From positions 1-16,003 of the forward strand of contig JABUSR010000149.1 in the NCBI GenBank assembly GCA_021442645.1: DNA of 16,003 bases, read 5' to 3'. Made by a program: the position numbers and the translations under genes. The first letter of the stretch is position 1. Each line of letters opens with the position of its first letter. This document shows, one piece after another, positions 6,686 through 13,921 of this stretch. The DNA is from Ruminiclostridium sp. (lineage in GTDB: Bacteria; Bacillota; Clostridia; Oscillospirales; Oscillospiraceae). The notes beneath the pieces were generated by a model. The model did no database searches and was not told the origin of the DNA. It was given only the letters and a program-made list of their open reading frames with translations.

Positions 6686-7949
6686 GAAAAAATACAAGAC
6701 CCGCCTCGGACTGAAATTCACAGCGGTGGCAGGAGCCGCACTTATTGCTGCACTGTGTGTGTTTATTACACTTTATGAAGGGCTTACCTGGTGGGTCATC
6801 AATGGGGAAGAGTTTGACCCCTATTGGGAAGAGGAGTGCCAGACGGCAATTGAGAGTTTTCAGGACTATGTGACAGAACACGAGTTCACCGTCGACCAGG
6901 CGATTCGGGATATCACGTGGGAAAAGAATTACAAAACCGTATTTCTGTATTTTTCCTCTTCGCCGGTTGAATACACAGATGACAGTGAACAGGGGCGCGT
7001 TGCCGGGACGCTCCTGGAATGTGCTGACGGCACGGTTTACGCTTACGCTTTCTCCTCTGATACTCATTATTACAACATTGGGTTGACAGGCTCGATTGCT
7101 GCTGCGGCTGTCTGCTTTTTCCTGATATTGCTTCCCTATGTATATCATATCATTCATCGAATTACCAATCTCAGCCGAGAGATGGAAATCCTTTCAGGAG
7201 GCAATCTGAGCTACGAAATCGTTTCAGTCGGCAACGACGAACTCTCAGAACTGGGAAGAAACATTGAAGGAATGAGGGTGTCTGTTCTGGAGCAGATGGA
7301 GCGAGAAAATGAGGCAGTACTGTCCAACAGCAGACTGATAACCGCCCTTTCCCATGACCTCAGAACGCCGCTTACAAGACTGACCGGATATCTGGAGATT
7401 CTCCGGCTGAAGCAGGCCGGACAAAGTCCGGAGCATCAGCGATATCTGGACGCTTCGATTGAAAACGCCCAAAGAATGAAGGAACTGTCGGATGAAATGT
7501 TTCGTCATTTTCAGGTAAAGCAGAGCCCGGCGCCGACTGAAGGGGCAGACAGGGTATCCGGGAATCTTCTGCTATCCCAGCTGATTTCTGAATTGTGCTT
7601 TGACTTGCAGGCATCAGGATTTACAGCCGAGCCTCCGGTCATAAATGGCGAGTTTGACCTCCACATACCTACGCTGGATTTGAAGCGGATCTTTGACAAC
7701 CTGTTTTCCAACATGAAAAAATACGCAGACAAATCAAAAGCGGTTTGTATTTCTGTAACTTGTGATGCGGCCTATGTGACGATTACGCTCCAAAATGGCA
7801 TTGCAGAAAAGGCGCAGGCCCAGAGCAATGGTCTGGGCCTGCCGACGATTAGAAATCTGGTTGAGCGAAACGACGGGCAAGCTGTTTTTTCAACATCGGA
7901 AGGAATCTTTTCTACAGTTATTACTTTGCCTGTTGAGCTGCCCGTTTAA
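6678..7949 (+). CDS. Sensor histidine kinase with acidic extracytoplasmic domain
   Basis: A 423-residue membrane kinase paired with the upstream regulator. TM1 is about 13-33, then an outside loop of roughly 100 residues, TM2 about 134-158, and a HAMP-like linker. The dimerisation/phosphoacceptor helix has ALSHDLRTPLTRL with His 226. The ATPase N box is IFDNLFSNMKKYAD, and GLGL serves as the G2 box. The usual DxGxG (G1) box is not evident; NGIAEKAQ stands in that place. The outer loop is strongly acidic (about 21 Asp/Glu against 4 Lys/Arg, with an EEFDPYWEEE cluster). The translation start is TTG at 6678, behind GGGGAAAGGGG and inside the regulator's last codons; no closer ATG exists before TM1. 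The signal is unknown; cationic peptides or membrane stress are guesses from the acidic loop and lipid neighbours. Confidence 0.9.
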   Translation: MNKKKYKTRLGLKFTAVAGAALIAALCVFITLYEGLTWWVINGEEFDPYWEEECQTAIESFQDYVTEHEFTVDQAIRDITWEKNYKTVFLYFSSSPVEYTDDSEQGRVAGTLLECADGTVYAYAFSSDTHYYNIGLTGSIAAAAVCFFLILLPYVYHIIHRITNLSREMEILSGGNLSYEIVSVGNDELSELGRNIEGMRVSVLEQMERENEAVLSNSRLITALSHDLRTPLTRLTGYLEILRLKQAGQSPEHQRYLDASIENAQRMKELSDEMFRHFQVKQSPAPTEGADRVSGNLLLSQLISELCFDLQASGFTAEPPVINGEFDLHIPTLDLKRIFDNLFSNMKKYADKSKAVCISVTCDAAYVTITLQNGIAEKAQAQSNGLGLPTIRNLVERNDGQAVFSTSEGIFSTVITLPVELPV

Positions 7950-7964
7950 AATAAGGGGAGGCAA

Positions 7965-8615
7965 TCAGACCTCGCCCTTCAGGTTCCTGGCCCAAGCCTC
8001 AGCCAGGGTGGTCATGCCGGCCTCATTGGGGTGGAGAAGATTGATGGACTCATAGGCTACACCCTGAGCGGCCAAATCGGCCAGCTTGCAGCCGGCTTCC
8101 CTTACGCAGTCCCGGATGATTTCATTGTAGATATCGATGTTGTCCAGATCGGTGGGCTTAATCATCTCATAGAGGATAGGGCCCTTGCTTTTTACGAGGG
8201 TACCGCACCAGACTTCGGCCTCAGGGAAGAACTTCTTCAGATTTTCCAGCATCTTGGCATAGTCCCGACGGAAGGGCTCGACCTCGATGTTGTCGATGAC
8301 ATCGTTGATGCCGGTATAGACCAAGATGAGTTCGGGGGTAACATCACCGCACTGGAGCTTGCGAATACGGCCGGGAAGGAAGGCGGGGTACTGGCCGGTC
8401 ATGCTTACATAGGAACCGTGGGCAGAGCCGTTTCCAACAAAGGAGCCGCCCATTAGCTTCACAGTCTTCATCCACCAGGTTCCGTCAGCGGAATCAAAGC
8501 CGGAGGTGGCAGCAGAGCGGTCAAAATAGTAACTCAGAGACTTATCGGTAACACCGGCGAAGGTGCTGATTCCGTCCCCATGGACGGAAATGCGAGGGGA
8601 TGCGTAGTCAGACAT
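7965..8615 (-). CDS. SGNH/GDSL hydrolase-like protein lacking catalytic Ser and Asp
   Basis: A 216-residue cytosolic protein with no signal peptide, paralogous to the gene at 9407-10054. Shared features are an SVxGDxISTF start, TWWMK, a GxND block (YTGINDV), and a C-terminal LHPNxxGM block at the same residue number. Block I here reads GDGIST, with Gly 15 in place of the nucleophilic Ser. Block V reads INLLHPN, with Asn 192 in place of the Asp, while His 195 remains. The frame is otherwise intact, so it may be a pseudoenzyme, or an enzyme using another mechanism. The ATG at 8615 has AGGAGGG upstream. Its 3' end converges on the kinase gene with only 15 bp between stops and no terminator. Substrate unknown. 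Confidence 0.85.
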   Translation of the reverse strand: MSDYASPRISVHGDGISTFAGVTDKSLSYYFDRSAATSGFDSADGTWWMKTVKLMGGSFVGNGSAHGSYVSMTGQYPAFLPGRIRKLQCGDVTPELILVYTGINDVIDNIEVEPFRRDYAKMLENLKKFFPEAEVWCGTLVKSKGPILYEMIKPTDLDNIDIYNEIIRDCVREAGCKLADLAAQGVAYESINLLHPNEAGMTTLAEAWARNLKGEV

Positions 8616-8882
8616 GGGAATCCCTCCTATTGTTATAGAAATGGTAAATAATAGAAACCTTGCATCACTGCAGATGTTGCTACGGTAAACATCATAGCAA
8701 GTTGCTGCGGGAATGAATGTTGCAACAGCATCATTAATCTTAGGATGTATAGAAAAATATAGAGTTATTTTATGATGTTACATCTTATAATATAGCACAG
8801 AAAAAGGAAAATTGCAATGGAGAAAACCATCCAGAGATAGGGACCTCGCCGGAGAGGGATTGTCACAGGGAGAAAGATTCCG
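8616..8882. promoter_or_regulatory. Divergent intergenic region with repeated GTTGC-type palindromes
   Basis: This stretch separates the SGNH-like gene from the 124-residue gene and shows no coding sequence I can support. It holds clustered symmetric sites: GATGTT (8673) with AACATC (8688-8693), TTGCTA (8677) with TAGCAA (8695-8700), AGCAA-G-TTGCT (8696-8706), TGTTGCAACA (8718-8727) and GATGT-T-ACATC (8774-8784). The repeated TTGC core suggests operator sites. No convincing -35/-10 pair for the minus-strand gene was found. Confidence 0.4.
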
Positions 8883-8888
8883 TATAAT
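8860..8888 (+). promoter_or_regulatory. Strong sigma-A promoter for the 124-residue gene
   Basis: TTGTCA (8860-8865) and TATAAT (8883-8888) are separated by exactly 17 bp. The start point would be near 8895, giving a ~30-base leader with AAGGAGGA before the ATG at 8926. It is one of the most consensus-like promoters in the window. Confidence 0.75.
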
Positions 8889-8925
8889 GGAGACACGACA
8901 GGAATAAAACAGAAGGAGGACATGT

Positions 8926-9300
8926 ATGGGAGATTATCTGGATATGATTTCGCTGGCAGGGCTGCCCCCGGAGGACCGGTTCCCGGCATGGCGGGCCGTG
9001 ATGCGAAAGAAGGCTGTGGAGGCAAAGACCTTTGAGATCTATTGTTGGGACCGAGATGAGACCTGGATGAAGCAGGCCCTCCGGTTTGGAGACTATAAGG
9101 AGGCCGCATGGGAGGATGGCAAGGTGATTGCCGGTGAGGTCACAGAGGAGTTTATCGAGATGCTGACCAATCTGCCCAAGCCGGAGCGCGAGGGGCCCTA
9201 CGACAAGATGACGCCGTTCTTTTCCATCTTCTTCGACAATGGGTTTTCCAGCGAGCACTACGGTGCGGAGCTCTTTGTCTGGATGGATGAACCCGACTGA
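8926..9300 (+). CDS. Hypothetical acidic protein, 124 residues
   Basis: I do not recognise the family. The gene is well supported: a consensus-like promoter, AAGGAGGA 5 bases before the ATG, an intact frame and a hairpin after the stop. The protein is soluble, has no signal peptide or membrane segment, and is rich in Asp, Glu and aromatics, with YCWDRDETWMKQA near 39-51 and PFFSIFFDNGFSS near 99-111. The C terminus (ELFVWMDEPD) is acidic. An overlapping ATG at 8922 opens another frame and was not chosen. It stands alone on the plus strand between two minus-strand SGNH genes, so a role linked to them is possible but unproven. Confidence 0.75.
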   Translation: MGDYLDMISLAGLPPEDRFPAWRAVMRKKAVEAKTFEIYCWDRDETWMKQALRFGDYKEAAWEDGKVIAGEVTEEFIEMLTNLPKPEREGPYDKMTPFFSIFFDNGFSSEHYGAELFVWMDEPD

Positions 9301-9344
9301 GGCGGGCAGCGTCATCTTATGGGCAGAACAGAGAAAACATGACA

Positions 9345-9377
9345 GGAGACGGCACGATCCGTCTCCCGTTATCTTTG
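9345..9377. terminator. Hairpin terminator between convergent genes
   Basis: GGAGACGG (9345-9352) pairs perfectly with CCGTCTCC (9359-9366) around CACGAT. The plus-strand tail is CGTTATCTTT, and on the minus strand the stem is followed by a T-containing TGTCATGTTTTC stretch. It sits between the 124-residue gene and the downstream end of the second SGNH gene and could serve both, weakly. Confidence 0.55.
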
Positions 9378-9406
9378 ACATGAATACCGCTGAAAGGGCA
9401 GGGGGA

Positions 9407-10054
9407 TCAGCGAGGGGTGACGGTCTCCATCCAGAATCGGGCCAGTTGTCCCATTCCTTCGCCGTTTGGGTGGAGGCCGTCCATGGAGGCATAGCGCCGG
9501 TCCAGCCGGGCGATGTCGGCAACCTGGTATCCGGCCTCAGCCACCGCAGTGCGGATGGCCTGATTATAAGGTTCCAGACGGTCCCGCACATGGCACAGCT
9601 GGTGGGTGAAGGGGGTGTCACTCAGGTAGCCGGTGGTGAGGGTGGCACAGGTGACCCCGGCTCTGGGGTAGAATTCCCGAATCTGCTGAAGCATTTGCCG
9701 GTAGTCTCCGGCGAAAGTCTCGGGGGGGACATACATATTTACATCATTGAGCCCGGCCAGAATCAGGATATGGTCCGGGGCGATGCCATTGGCGGAGAGC
9801 CTCCGAATGCGGCTGGGAGAGCATGCGGGCAGACTGCCCGCAGAGGAGGCAGTACTCCCAGACCAGGAGTTGTTGGCCAGGAGGTTGCCATCCATAGCAC
9901 GGATGACCTTCATCCACCAAGTGTCCTCTGGAGAGCGGACCCCGGTGATAGAACCGAAGGAGGGGCCGTAATAGACGCCGCCGGGCGGAGAGTACCCGTC
10001 AAAGGTGCTGATGGAATCCCCCAGCACGGAGATATACATTTTAGTATCTGGCAT
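9407..10054 (-). CDS. SGNH/GDSL hydrolase
   Basis: A 215-residue protein with all four SGNH landmarks: GDSIST with Ser 14 as nucleophile, NNSWSGS (block II), LAGLNDV with the Asn of block III, and MDGLHPN with Asp 192 and His 195. It has no signal peptide, so it should act on an intracellular ester, perhaps an acylated or acetylated sugar; the substrate cannot be read. It is a clear paralogue of the gene at 7965-8615, matching in length and in positions of the conserved blocks, but with the full triad. The ATG at 10054 follows GGGAGGCGG. An extended -10 (TGGTATACT on the minus strand, core 10095-10090) lies about 36 bases upstream. Confidence 0.9.
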   Translation of the reverse strand: MPDTKMYISVLGDSISTFDGYSPPGGVYYGPSFGSITGVRSPEDTWWMKVIRAMDGNLLANNSWSGSTASSAGSLPACSPSRIRRLSANGIAPDHILILAGLNDVNMYVPPETFAGDYRQMLQQIREFYPRAGVTCATLTTGYLSDTPFTHQLCHVRDRLEPYNQAIRTAVAEAGYQVADIARLDRRYASMDGLHPNGEGMGQLARFWMETVTPR

Positions 10055-10089
10055 ATGTGTCCGCCTCCCGACGACAAAGTTCTTGCTTT

Positions 10090-10098
10090 AGTATACCA
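10090..10098 (-). promoter_or_regulatory. Extended -10 promoter for the second SGNH gene
   Basis: The minus strand reads TGGTATACT, an extended -10 element with a good TATACT core. The -35 region (TTCCCT at 17 bp) is poor, which extended -10 promoters tolerate. Its distance to the GGGAGG ribosome site and ATG at 10054 is suitable. Confidence 0.45.
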
Positions 10099-10193
10099 AA
10101 CCGGGAGCAGAAAGGGAAGCTGGCAGAGGGGAAAAACGGTAAAAATAAAATTTCTGCCTCTGCTGTAAATTTGTTGGGAAAAGCACTGGACTT

Positions 10194-10222
10194 TTGGCGC
10201 AGTTGGCTTTATTATATATAGT
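10194..10222 (+). promoter_or_regulatory. Candidate promoter of the rnf operon
   Basis: TTGGCG (10194-10199) and TATAGT (10217-10222) are 17 bp apart in an AT-rich stretch; a TATATA two bases upstream could serve instead. A small hairpin AGTCT-CCCTGC-AGACT (10228-10243) follows in the leader. No riboswitch fold was recognised in the ~70-base leader before rnfC. Confidence 0.5.
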
Positions 10223-10298
10223 GTTTTAGTCTCCCTGCAGACTGACTCAAAAATTGGGGAATAAGAGAATTTGGCAAGGAAAAAACAGAGGTGATGCT

Positions 10299-11618
10299 AT
10301 GAAGCAAAAGTTTTACGGCGGCGTCCACCCCGCCGAACACAAGGAAGCTACTGAGCAGAAACCGATTCAGCAGCTCGCCAAGGCACCGGCCCAGGTCGTG
10401 ATTCCGATGTCCATGCACATCGGTGCACCCTGCAAGCCCGTTGTGCAGAAGGGCGACACTGTGACCGTCGGTCAGTTGATCGGTGCTACCGCAGGCCTCG
10501 GCGCTCCTATCCACGCCAGTGTTTCTGGTACGGTTGTTGCTGTTGAGCCCCGCCCCGGTACCGGCGGCATGCCTACGCTTTCTGTCGTAATCGAGAACGA
10601 TTTCCAAAACACCCTTTGCCCTGACTGTAAGCCCCGCGAGAATGTGGATGCCCTGACTCCCCAGGAGATCATCGACATTATTCGTGACGCAGGCTGCACC
10701 GGTATGGGCGGCGCGGGTTTCCCCACCCACGTCAAAATCAGTTCTGCAGTTGGCAAAGCAGACACCATTATCGTCAATGGTGCTGAATGCGAACCCTATA
10801 TCACGGCTGACCATCGCCTGATGCTTGAGCACGGCGAGAAGATCATCGGTGGTGTTCGCTTCATCATGAAGGCCCTTCAGCTGGACCATGCGTTCATTGG
10901 CATTGAAGACAACAAGATGAACGCTGTGGAAAACCTGAAAAAACTGGTCGGCGATGCCAAGGATATTACGGTGCAGGCTCTGCACACCCGCTACCCCCAG
11001 GGCGCTGAGAAGCAGCTCATTCAGGCCATCACCGGCCGTGAAGTGCCTCCCGGCAAGCTCCCCGCAGATGTCGGCTGCTGCGTGTTCAACGCTGCTACCG
11101 TCGCTTCTGTGTATGACGCTGTGGCCCTGGGTCTGCCCGTGTATCAGCGCGTGACCACCGTCACCGGCAGTGCTGTCAAGAATCCCGTGAACCTGCTGGC
11201 TCCCGTGGGTACCTCCTTTGCTCACCTGATTGAAGAGGCAGGCGGCTTTAACGGCACGCCCGCCCGTGTCATCGGCGGCGGCCCCATGATGGGTTTTGCA
11301 CAGTATGACATGAATGTCACCATGGGTAAGGCAAGCAACTGTGTGCTCTGCCTGAGCAAGGAAGACCTGCCCGCTACCAGCGAGAACCCCACCTGCATCC
11401 GTTGTGCACGCTGCGTCAATGCATGTCCCATGCATCTGATGCCCCTGTTCATGAACATGTTTGGTAAGGAGCGCCGCTGGGCTGAGGTTGAGGAGTACCG
11501 CATCATGGACTGCATGGAATGCGGTTGCTGCCAGTACATCTGCCCCGCCAGGATCCCCCTGGTGCAGCAGTTCCGTACCGCAAAGTTTGCTATCCGCCAG
11601 CAGGCGGCAAAGAAGTAA
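10299..11618 (+). CDS. rnfC: Electron transport complex subunit RnfC
   Basis: A 439-residue peripheral subunit, full length for clostridial RnfC, that binds NAD(H) and FMN and connects to the membrane Rnf complex. Visible are an N-terminal HPAEHK start, a beta-barrel-like region (about 30-110), the flavoprotein signature GMGGAGFPTHVK, and NGAECEPYITADHRLM. Two ferredoxin-type [4Fe-4S] sites are near the C terminus: CIRCARCVNACP (Cys 366, 369, 372, 376) and CMECGCCQYICP (Cys 405, 408, 411, 415). The ATG at 10299 has AGAGGTGAT in front; a TTG at 10254 in the same frame would add 15 residues but lacks a ribosome site. It is the first gene of rnfCDGEAB. Confidence 0.96.
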   Translation: MKQKFYGGVHPAEHKEATEQKPIQQLAKAPAQVVIPMSMHIGAPCKPVVQKGDTVTVGQLIGATAGLGAPIHASVSGTVVAVEPRPGTGGMPTLSVVIENDFQNTLCPDCKPRENVDALTPQEIIDIIRDAGCTGMGGAGFPTHVKISSAVGKADTIIVNGAECEPYITADHRLMLEHGEKIIGGVRFIMKALQLDHAFIGIEDNKMNAVENLKKLVGDAKDITVQALHTRYPQGAEKQLIQAITGREVPPGKLPADVGCCVFNAATVASVYDAVALGLPVYQRVTTVTGSAVKNPVNLLAPVGTSFAHLIEEAGGFNGTPARVIGGGPMMGFAQYDMNVTMGKASNCVLCLSKEDLPATSENPTCIRCARCVNACPMHLMPLFMNMFGKERRWAEVEEYRIMDCMECGCCQYICPARIPLVQQFRTAKFAIRQQAAKK

Positions 11619-11630
11619 GGAGGGGACAGC

Positions 11631-12701
11631 ATGGAACAATATAAACTGAGCGTGGCCTCCTCCCCGCACGCATCGTCTCCCGTTGGGACTAAGAACCTGA
11701 TGCGCGATGTTCTCATCGCACTAATCCCCGCTATGGTGATGGGCGTCTGGGTGTTTGGCCCTCGTGCGCTGACCATGACCCTGGTGTCTGTGGTTTTCTG
11801 TGAAATCTTTGAGTGGGGCTACTGCAAGCTGATGCACAAGCCCATCCCCATCAGTGACCTGTCTGCTGCCATCACCGGCGTGCTGCTGGTCTTTGTGTGC
11901 CCTGTCACACTGCCCTACTGGATGATCATCATCGGTGACTTCTTCGCTATCGTGATTGTCAAGCAGCTCTTCGGCGGCCTGGGCACCAACTTCCTGAACC
12001 CCGCACTGGCCGGCCGTGCATTCCTGATGCTGAGCTATCCTGTGCCCATGACCACCTGGGTCCTGCCCGGGAAGGAAAACTGGGCCTCTATTGGCTCCGC
12101 TGCTGATGCAGTGACCGGTGCTACCCCCCTGTCCATCGACTACATGAAGTCTGCTGAGGACGCTGGTGCAGCTATTAGCCAGTTCTCCATGGGCGACATG
12201 TTCATTGGCAACATCGGCGGCTGTGTGGGCGAAGTTTCCGCAATCGCTCTGCTCATTGGCGGCATCTATCTGATCGCCAAGAAAGTTATCCGTATCCGCA
12301 TCCCTGCTGCCTACATCCTGACAGTGGCAGTCCTGACCTTGATTTTCTCCCGTGCTCCCGAAGGCGCCAATGTCTTCGAGTGGATGCTGCGTGAGATTTT
12401 CGCAGGCGGTCTGTTCCTGGGCGCCTTCTTCATGGCGACCGACTATGTCACCAGCCCCAACACCCCCAAGGGCGAGATCATCTTCGGCATCGGTGCAGGC
12501 CTGCTGGTGGTGTTCATCCGTTACTTCGGCGGTTATCCCGAGGGCGTCTGCTACTCCATCCTTGTCATGAACATCTGTGTCTGGCTCATCGATAAGTACA
12601 CCCTGCCCAAGCGCTTCGGTGTCACTGCTGAGATGCGGAAGGCCGAGAAGGAAAAGGCAAAGGCAGCAAAGAAAGCAGCAAAGGAGGGGGCTGAGGCATG
12701 A
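11631..12701 (+). CDS. rnfD: Electron transport complex subunit RnfD
   Basis: A 356-residue integral membrane subunit of the Rnf pump with about nine to ten hydrophobic segments. The family stretch GLGTNFLNPALAGRAFL is present, and the flavin attachment site DAVTGATPL places the acceptor Thr at residue 165, where FMN is normally bound through a phosphoester. Residues ~335-356 form a Lys/Ala-rich tail (EKAKAAKKAAKEG), longer and more repetitive than needed for the fold. AAGGAGGGG precedes the ATG at 11631, 12 bases after rnfC. The gene overlaps rnfG by 4 bases, and the rnfG ribosome site (AAAGGAGGGGG) lies in its last codons. Confidence 0.96.
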   Translation: MEQYKLSVASSPHASSPVGTKNLMRDVLIALIPAMVMGVWVFGPRALTMTLVSVVFCEIFEWGYCKLMHKPIPISDLSAAITGVLLVFVCPVTLPYWMIIIGDFFAIVIVKQLFGGLGTNFLNPALAGRAFLMLSYPVPMTTWVLPGKENWASIGSAADAVTGATPLSIDYMKSAEDAGAAISQFSMGDMFIGNIGGCVGEVSAIALLIGGIYLIAKKVIRIRIPAAYILTVAVLTLIFSRAPEGANVFEWMLREIFAGGLFLGAFFMATDYVTSPNTPKGEIIFGIGAGLLVVFIRYFGGYPEGVCYSILVMNICVWLIDKYTLPKRFGVTAEMRKAEKEKAKAAKKAAKEGAEA

Positions 12702-13270
12702 GCAACGCACCCGCTAAGAAAGAATCCGGCATGGCCAGCCTCGTGATTGTGCTGGCTCTGATCTGCTTGGTTATTGCAGCTCTGCTGGGCCTGGTCAATG
12801 GTGTGACGGAAGGCCCTATTGCAGAAAACACCGCAAAGACCGTTCAGGAATCTCTGCAGGTGGTCATGCCTGCGGACGATTATGAAGAGGTCGACTTCGC
12901 AGATGCCGACATCACCATTGAGAACGGCATCGTGGTTCCTGTCGTTGCTGTCTATAAGGCCGGCGACATTGGCTATGTGGTGGAGACCAACTCTCCCAAT
13001 GGCTTCAGCGGCGCCCTGGACATGATGGCCGGTATCGACGCCAACGGTGAGGTTACCGGTATTGCCGTCATCTCCCATGCCGAGACCTCCGGCCTGGGCT
13101 CCAAGGCTACTGATCCCGAGTGGCAGGCACAGTTCAAGGGCCTGTCCGGCGAAGTGAAAGTTGCCAAGGACGGCGGCAGTGTTGTGGCTATCACCGGTTC
13201 CACCATCACCTCCCGCGCAGTGTGTGACGGCGTCAACGCCGCCCGCCTGGTCGTGGAAAAACTGGGTTAA
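12698..13270 (+). CDS. rnfG: Electron transport complex subunit RnfG
   Basis: A 190-residue subunit with one N-terminal membrane anchor (about 13-35) and an FMN-binding domain exposed outside. The domain shows ISHAETSGLGSKA and the flavinylation motif TGSTITSRAV, with the acceptor Thr at 169; the common form is SGAT, so this is a mild variant that keeps the Thr. It carries electrons between the other Rnf subunits. The start overlaps the end of rnfD (ATGA), and rnfE follows after 15 bases with its own AAGGAGG. Confidence 0.95.
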   Translation: MSNAPAKKESGMASLVIVLALICLVIAALLGLVNGVTEGPIAENTAKTVQESLQVVMPADDYEEVDFADADITIENGIVVPVVAVYKAGDIGYVVETNSPNGFSGALDMMAGIDANGEVTGIAVISHAETSGLGSKATDPEWQAQFKGLSGEVKVAKDGGSVVAITGSTITSRAVCDGVNAARLVVEKLG

Positions 13271-13285
13271 GGAGGGTTCGAAACA

Positions 13286-13921
13286 ATGAATGTAAAGAAA
13301 CAATTTTTTGACGGCCTCATTACCCAGAACCCTGCACTGGTCCAACTGCTGGGTATGTGTCCCCTGCTGGCAATCACTACCTCCATGTTCAATGGTATCG
13401 GCATGGGCGTTGCAGTTATCGTCATCCTGACCTGCTCCAACGTGGTTATCTCCGCTCTGCGTAAGATTATCCCCTCCAAGGTCCGTATTGCCTGCTACAT
13501 CGTCGTGATTGCTGGTTTCGTTACCATGGTTGACCTTCTGCTGAAGGCATTCATCCCTGCTCTGTCTAAGAGCCTGGGCCTGTTCATTCCTCTGATCGTT
13601 GTTAACTGTATCATCCTGGGCCGTGCAGAAGGCTTCGCCTCCAAGAACGGCATCGGCGCATCTGCACTGGACGGTATCTTCCAGGGCTTCGGTAACATGT
13701 GTGCTCTGACCATCATGTGCGTCATCCGTGAGTTCCTGGGCGCCGGCACCTTTGGCGGCGGTCTGCTCAACGGCGGTGCCGGCTATCAGATTCTGCCCGA
13801 GAACGTGGTTGCTCTGGGTATGATTCTGCCTGTGGGCGGCTTCCTGACCCTGGGCGTTGTTATCGCAGCGGTTCAGTACTTCATGAATAAGCCCAAGAAG
13901 TCCAAGGAGGTGGCTAAGTAA
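13286..13921 (+). CDS. rnfE: Electron transport complex subunit RnfE
   Basis: A 211-residue membrane subunit with six predicted helices, paralogous to RnfA with inverted topology. The N-terminal half has NPALVQLLGMCPLLAITTS and the second half LIVVNCIILGRAEGFASKN. The conserved Cys residues in these two stretches (LGMCP and VVNCII) are thought to hold an iron-sulfur centre with those of RnfA. Strong AAGGAGGG precedes the ATG. The stop shares one base with the rnfA start (TAATG), and the rnfA ribosome site AAGGAGGTG lies inside this gene. Confidence 0.96.
   Translation: MNVKKQFFDGLITQNPALVQLLGMCPLLAITTSMFNGIGMGVAVIVILTCSNVVISALRKIIPSKVRIACYIVVIAGFVTMVDLLLKAFIPALSKSLGLFIPLIVVNCIILGRAEGFASKNGIGASALDGIFQGFGNMCALTIMCVIREFLGAGTFGGGLLNGGAGYQILPENVVALGMILPVGGFLTLGVVIAAVQYFMNKPKKSKEVAK

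Noticed and set aside
8863..9621. 252-codon minus-strand frame across the 124-residue gene
   Set aside because: It would run through the consensus promoter, the terminator hairpin and part of the SGNH gene; no start signal.
9239..10168. 309-codon plus-strand frame overlapping the second SGNH gene
   Set aside because: It overlaps both the 124-residue gene and the SGNH gene, which have motifs and ribosome sites; its composition is low-complexity Gly/Arg.
10254..10298. TTG start 15 codons upstream for rnfC
   Set aside because: No ribosome site in front of it, while AGAGGTGAT precedes the ATG at 10299, where the typical RnfC N terminus begins.
10212..11669. 485-codon open frame on the minus strand across rnfC
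   Set aside because: It is the shadow of rnfC; no ribosome site, and the His/Gly-rich composition is that of an antisense reading of a biased gene.
11721..12710. 329-codon minus-strand frame across rnfD
   Set aside because: Antisense of rnfD, which has membrane segments, the flavin motif and operon spacing; the antisense product has no recognisable features.
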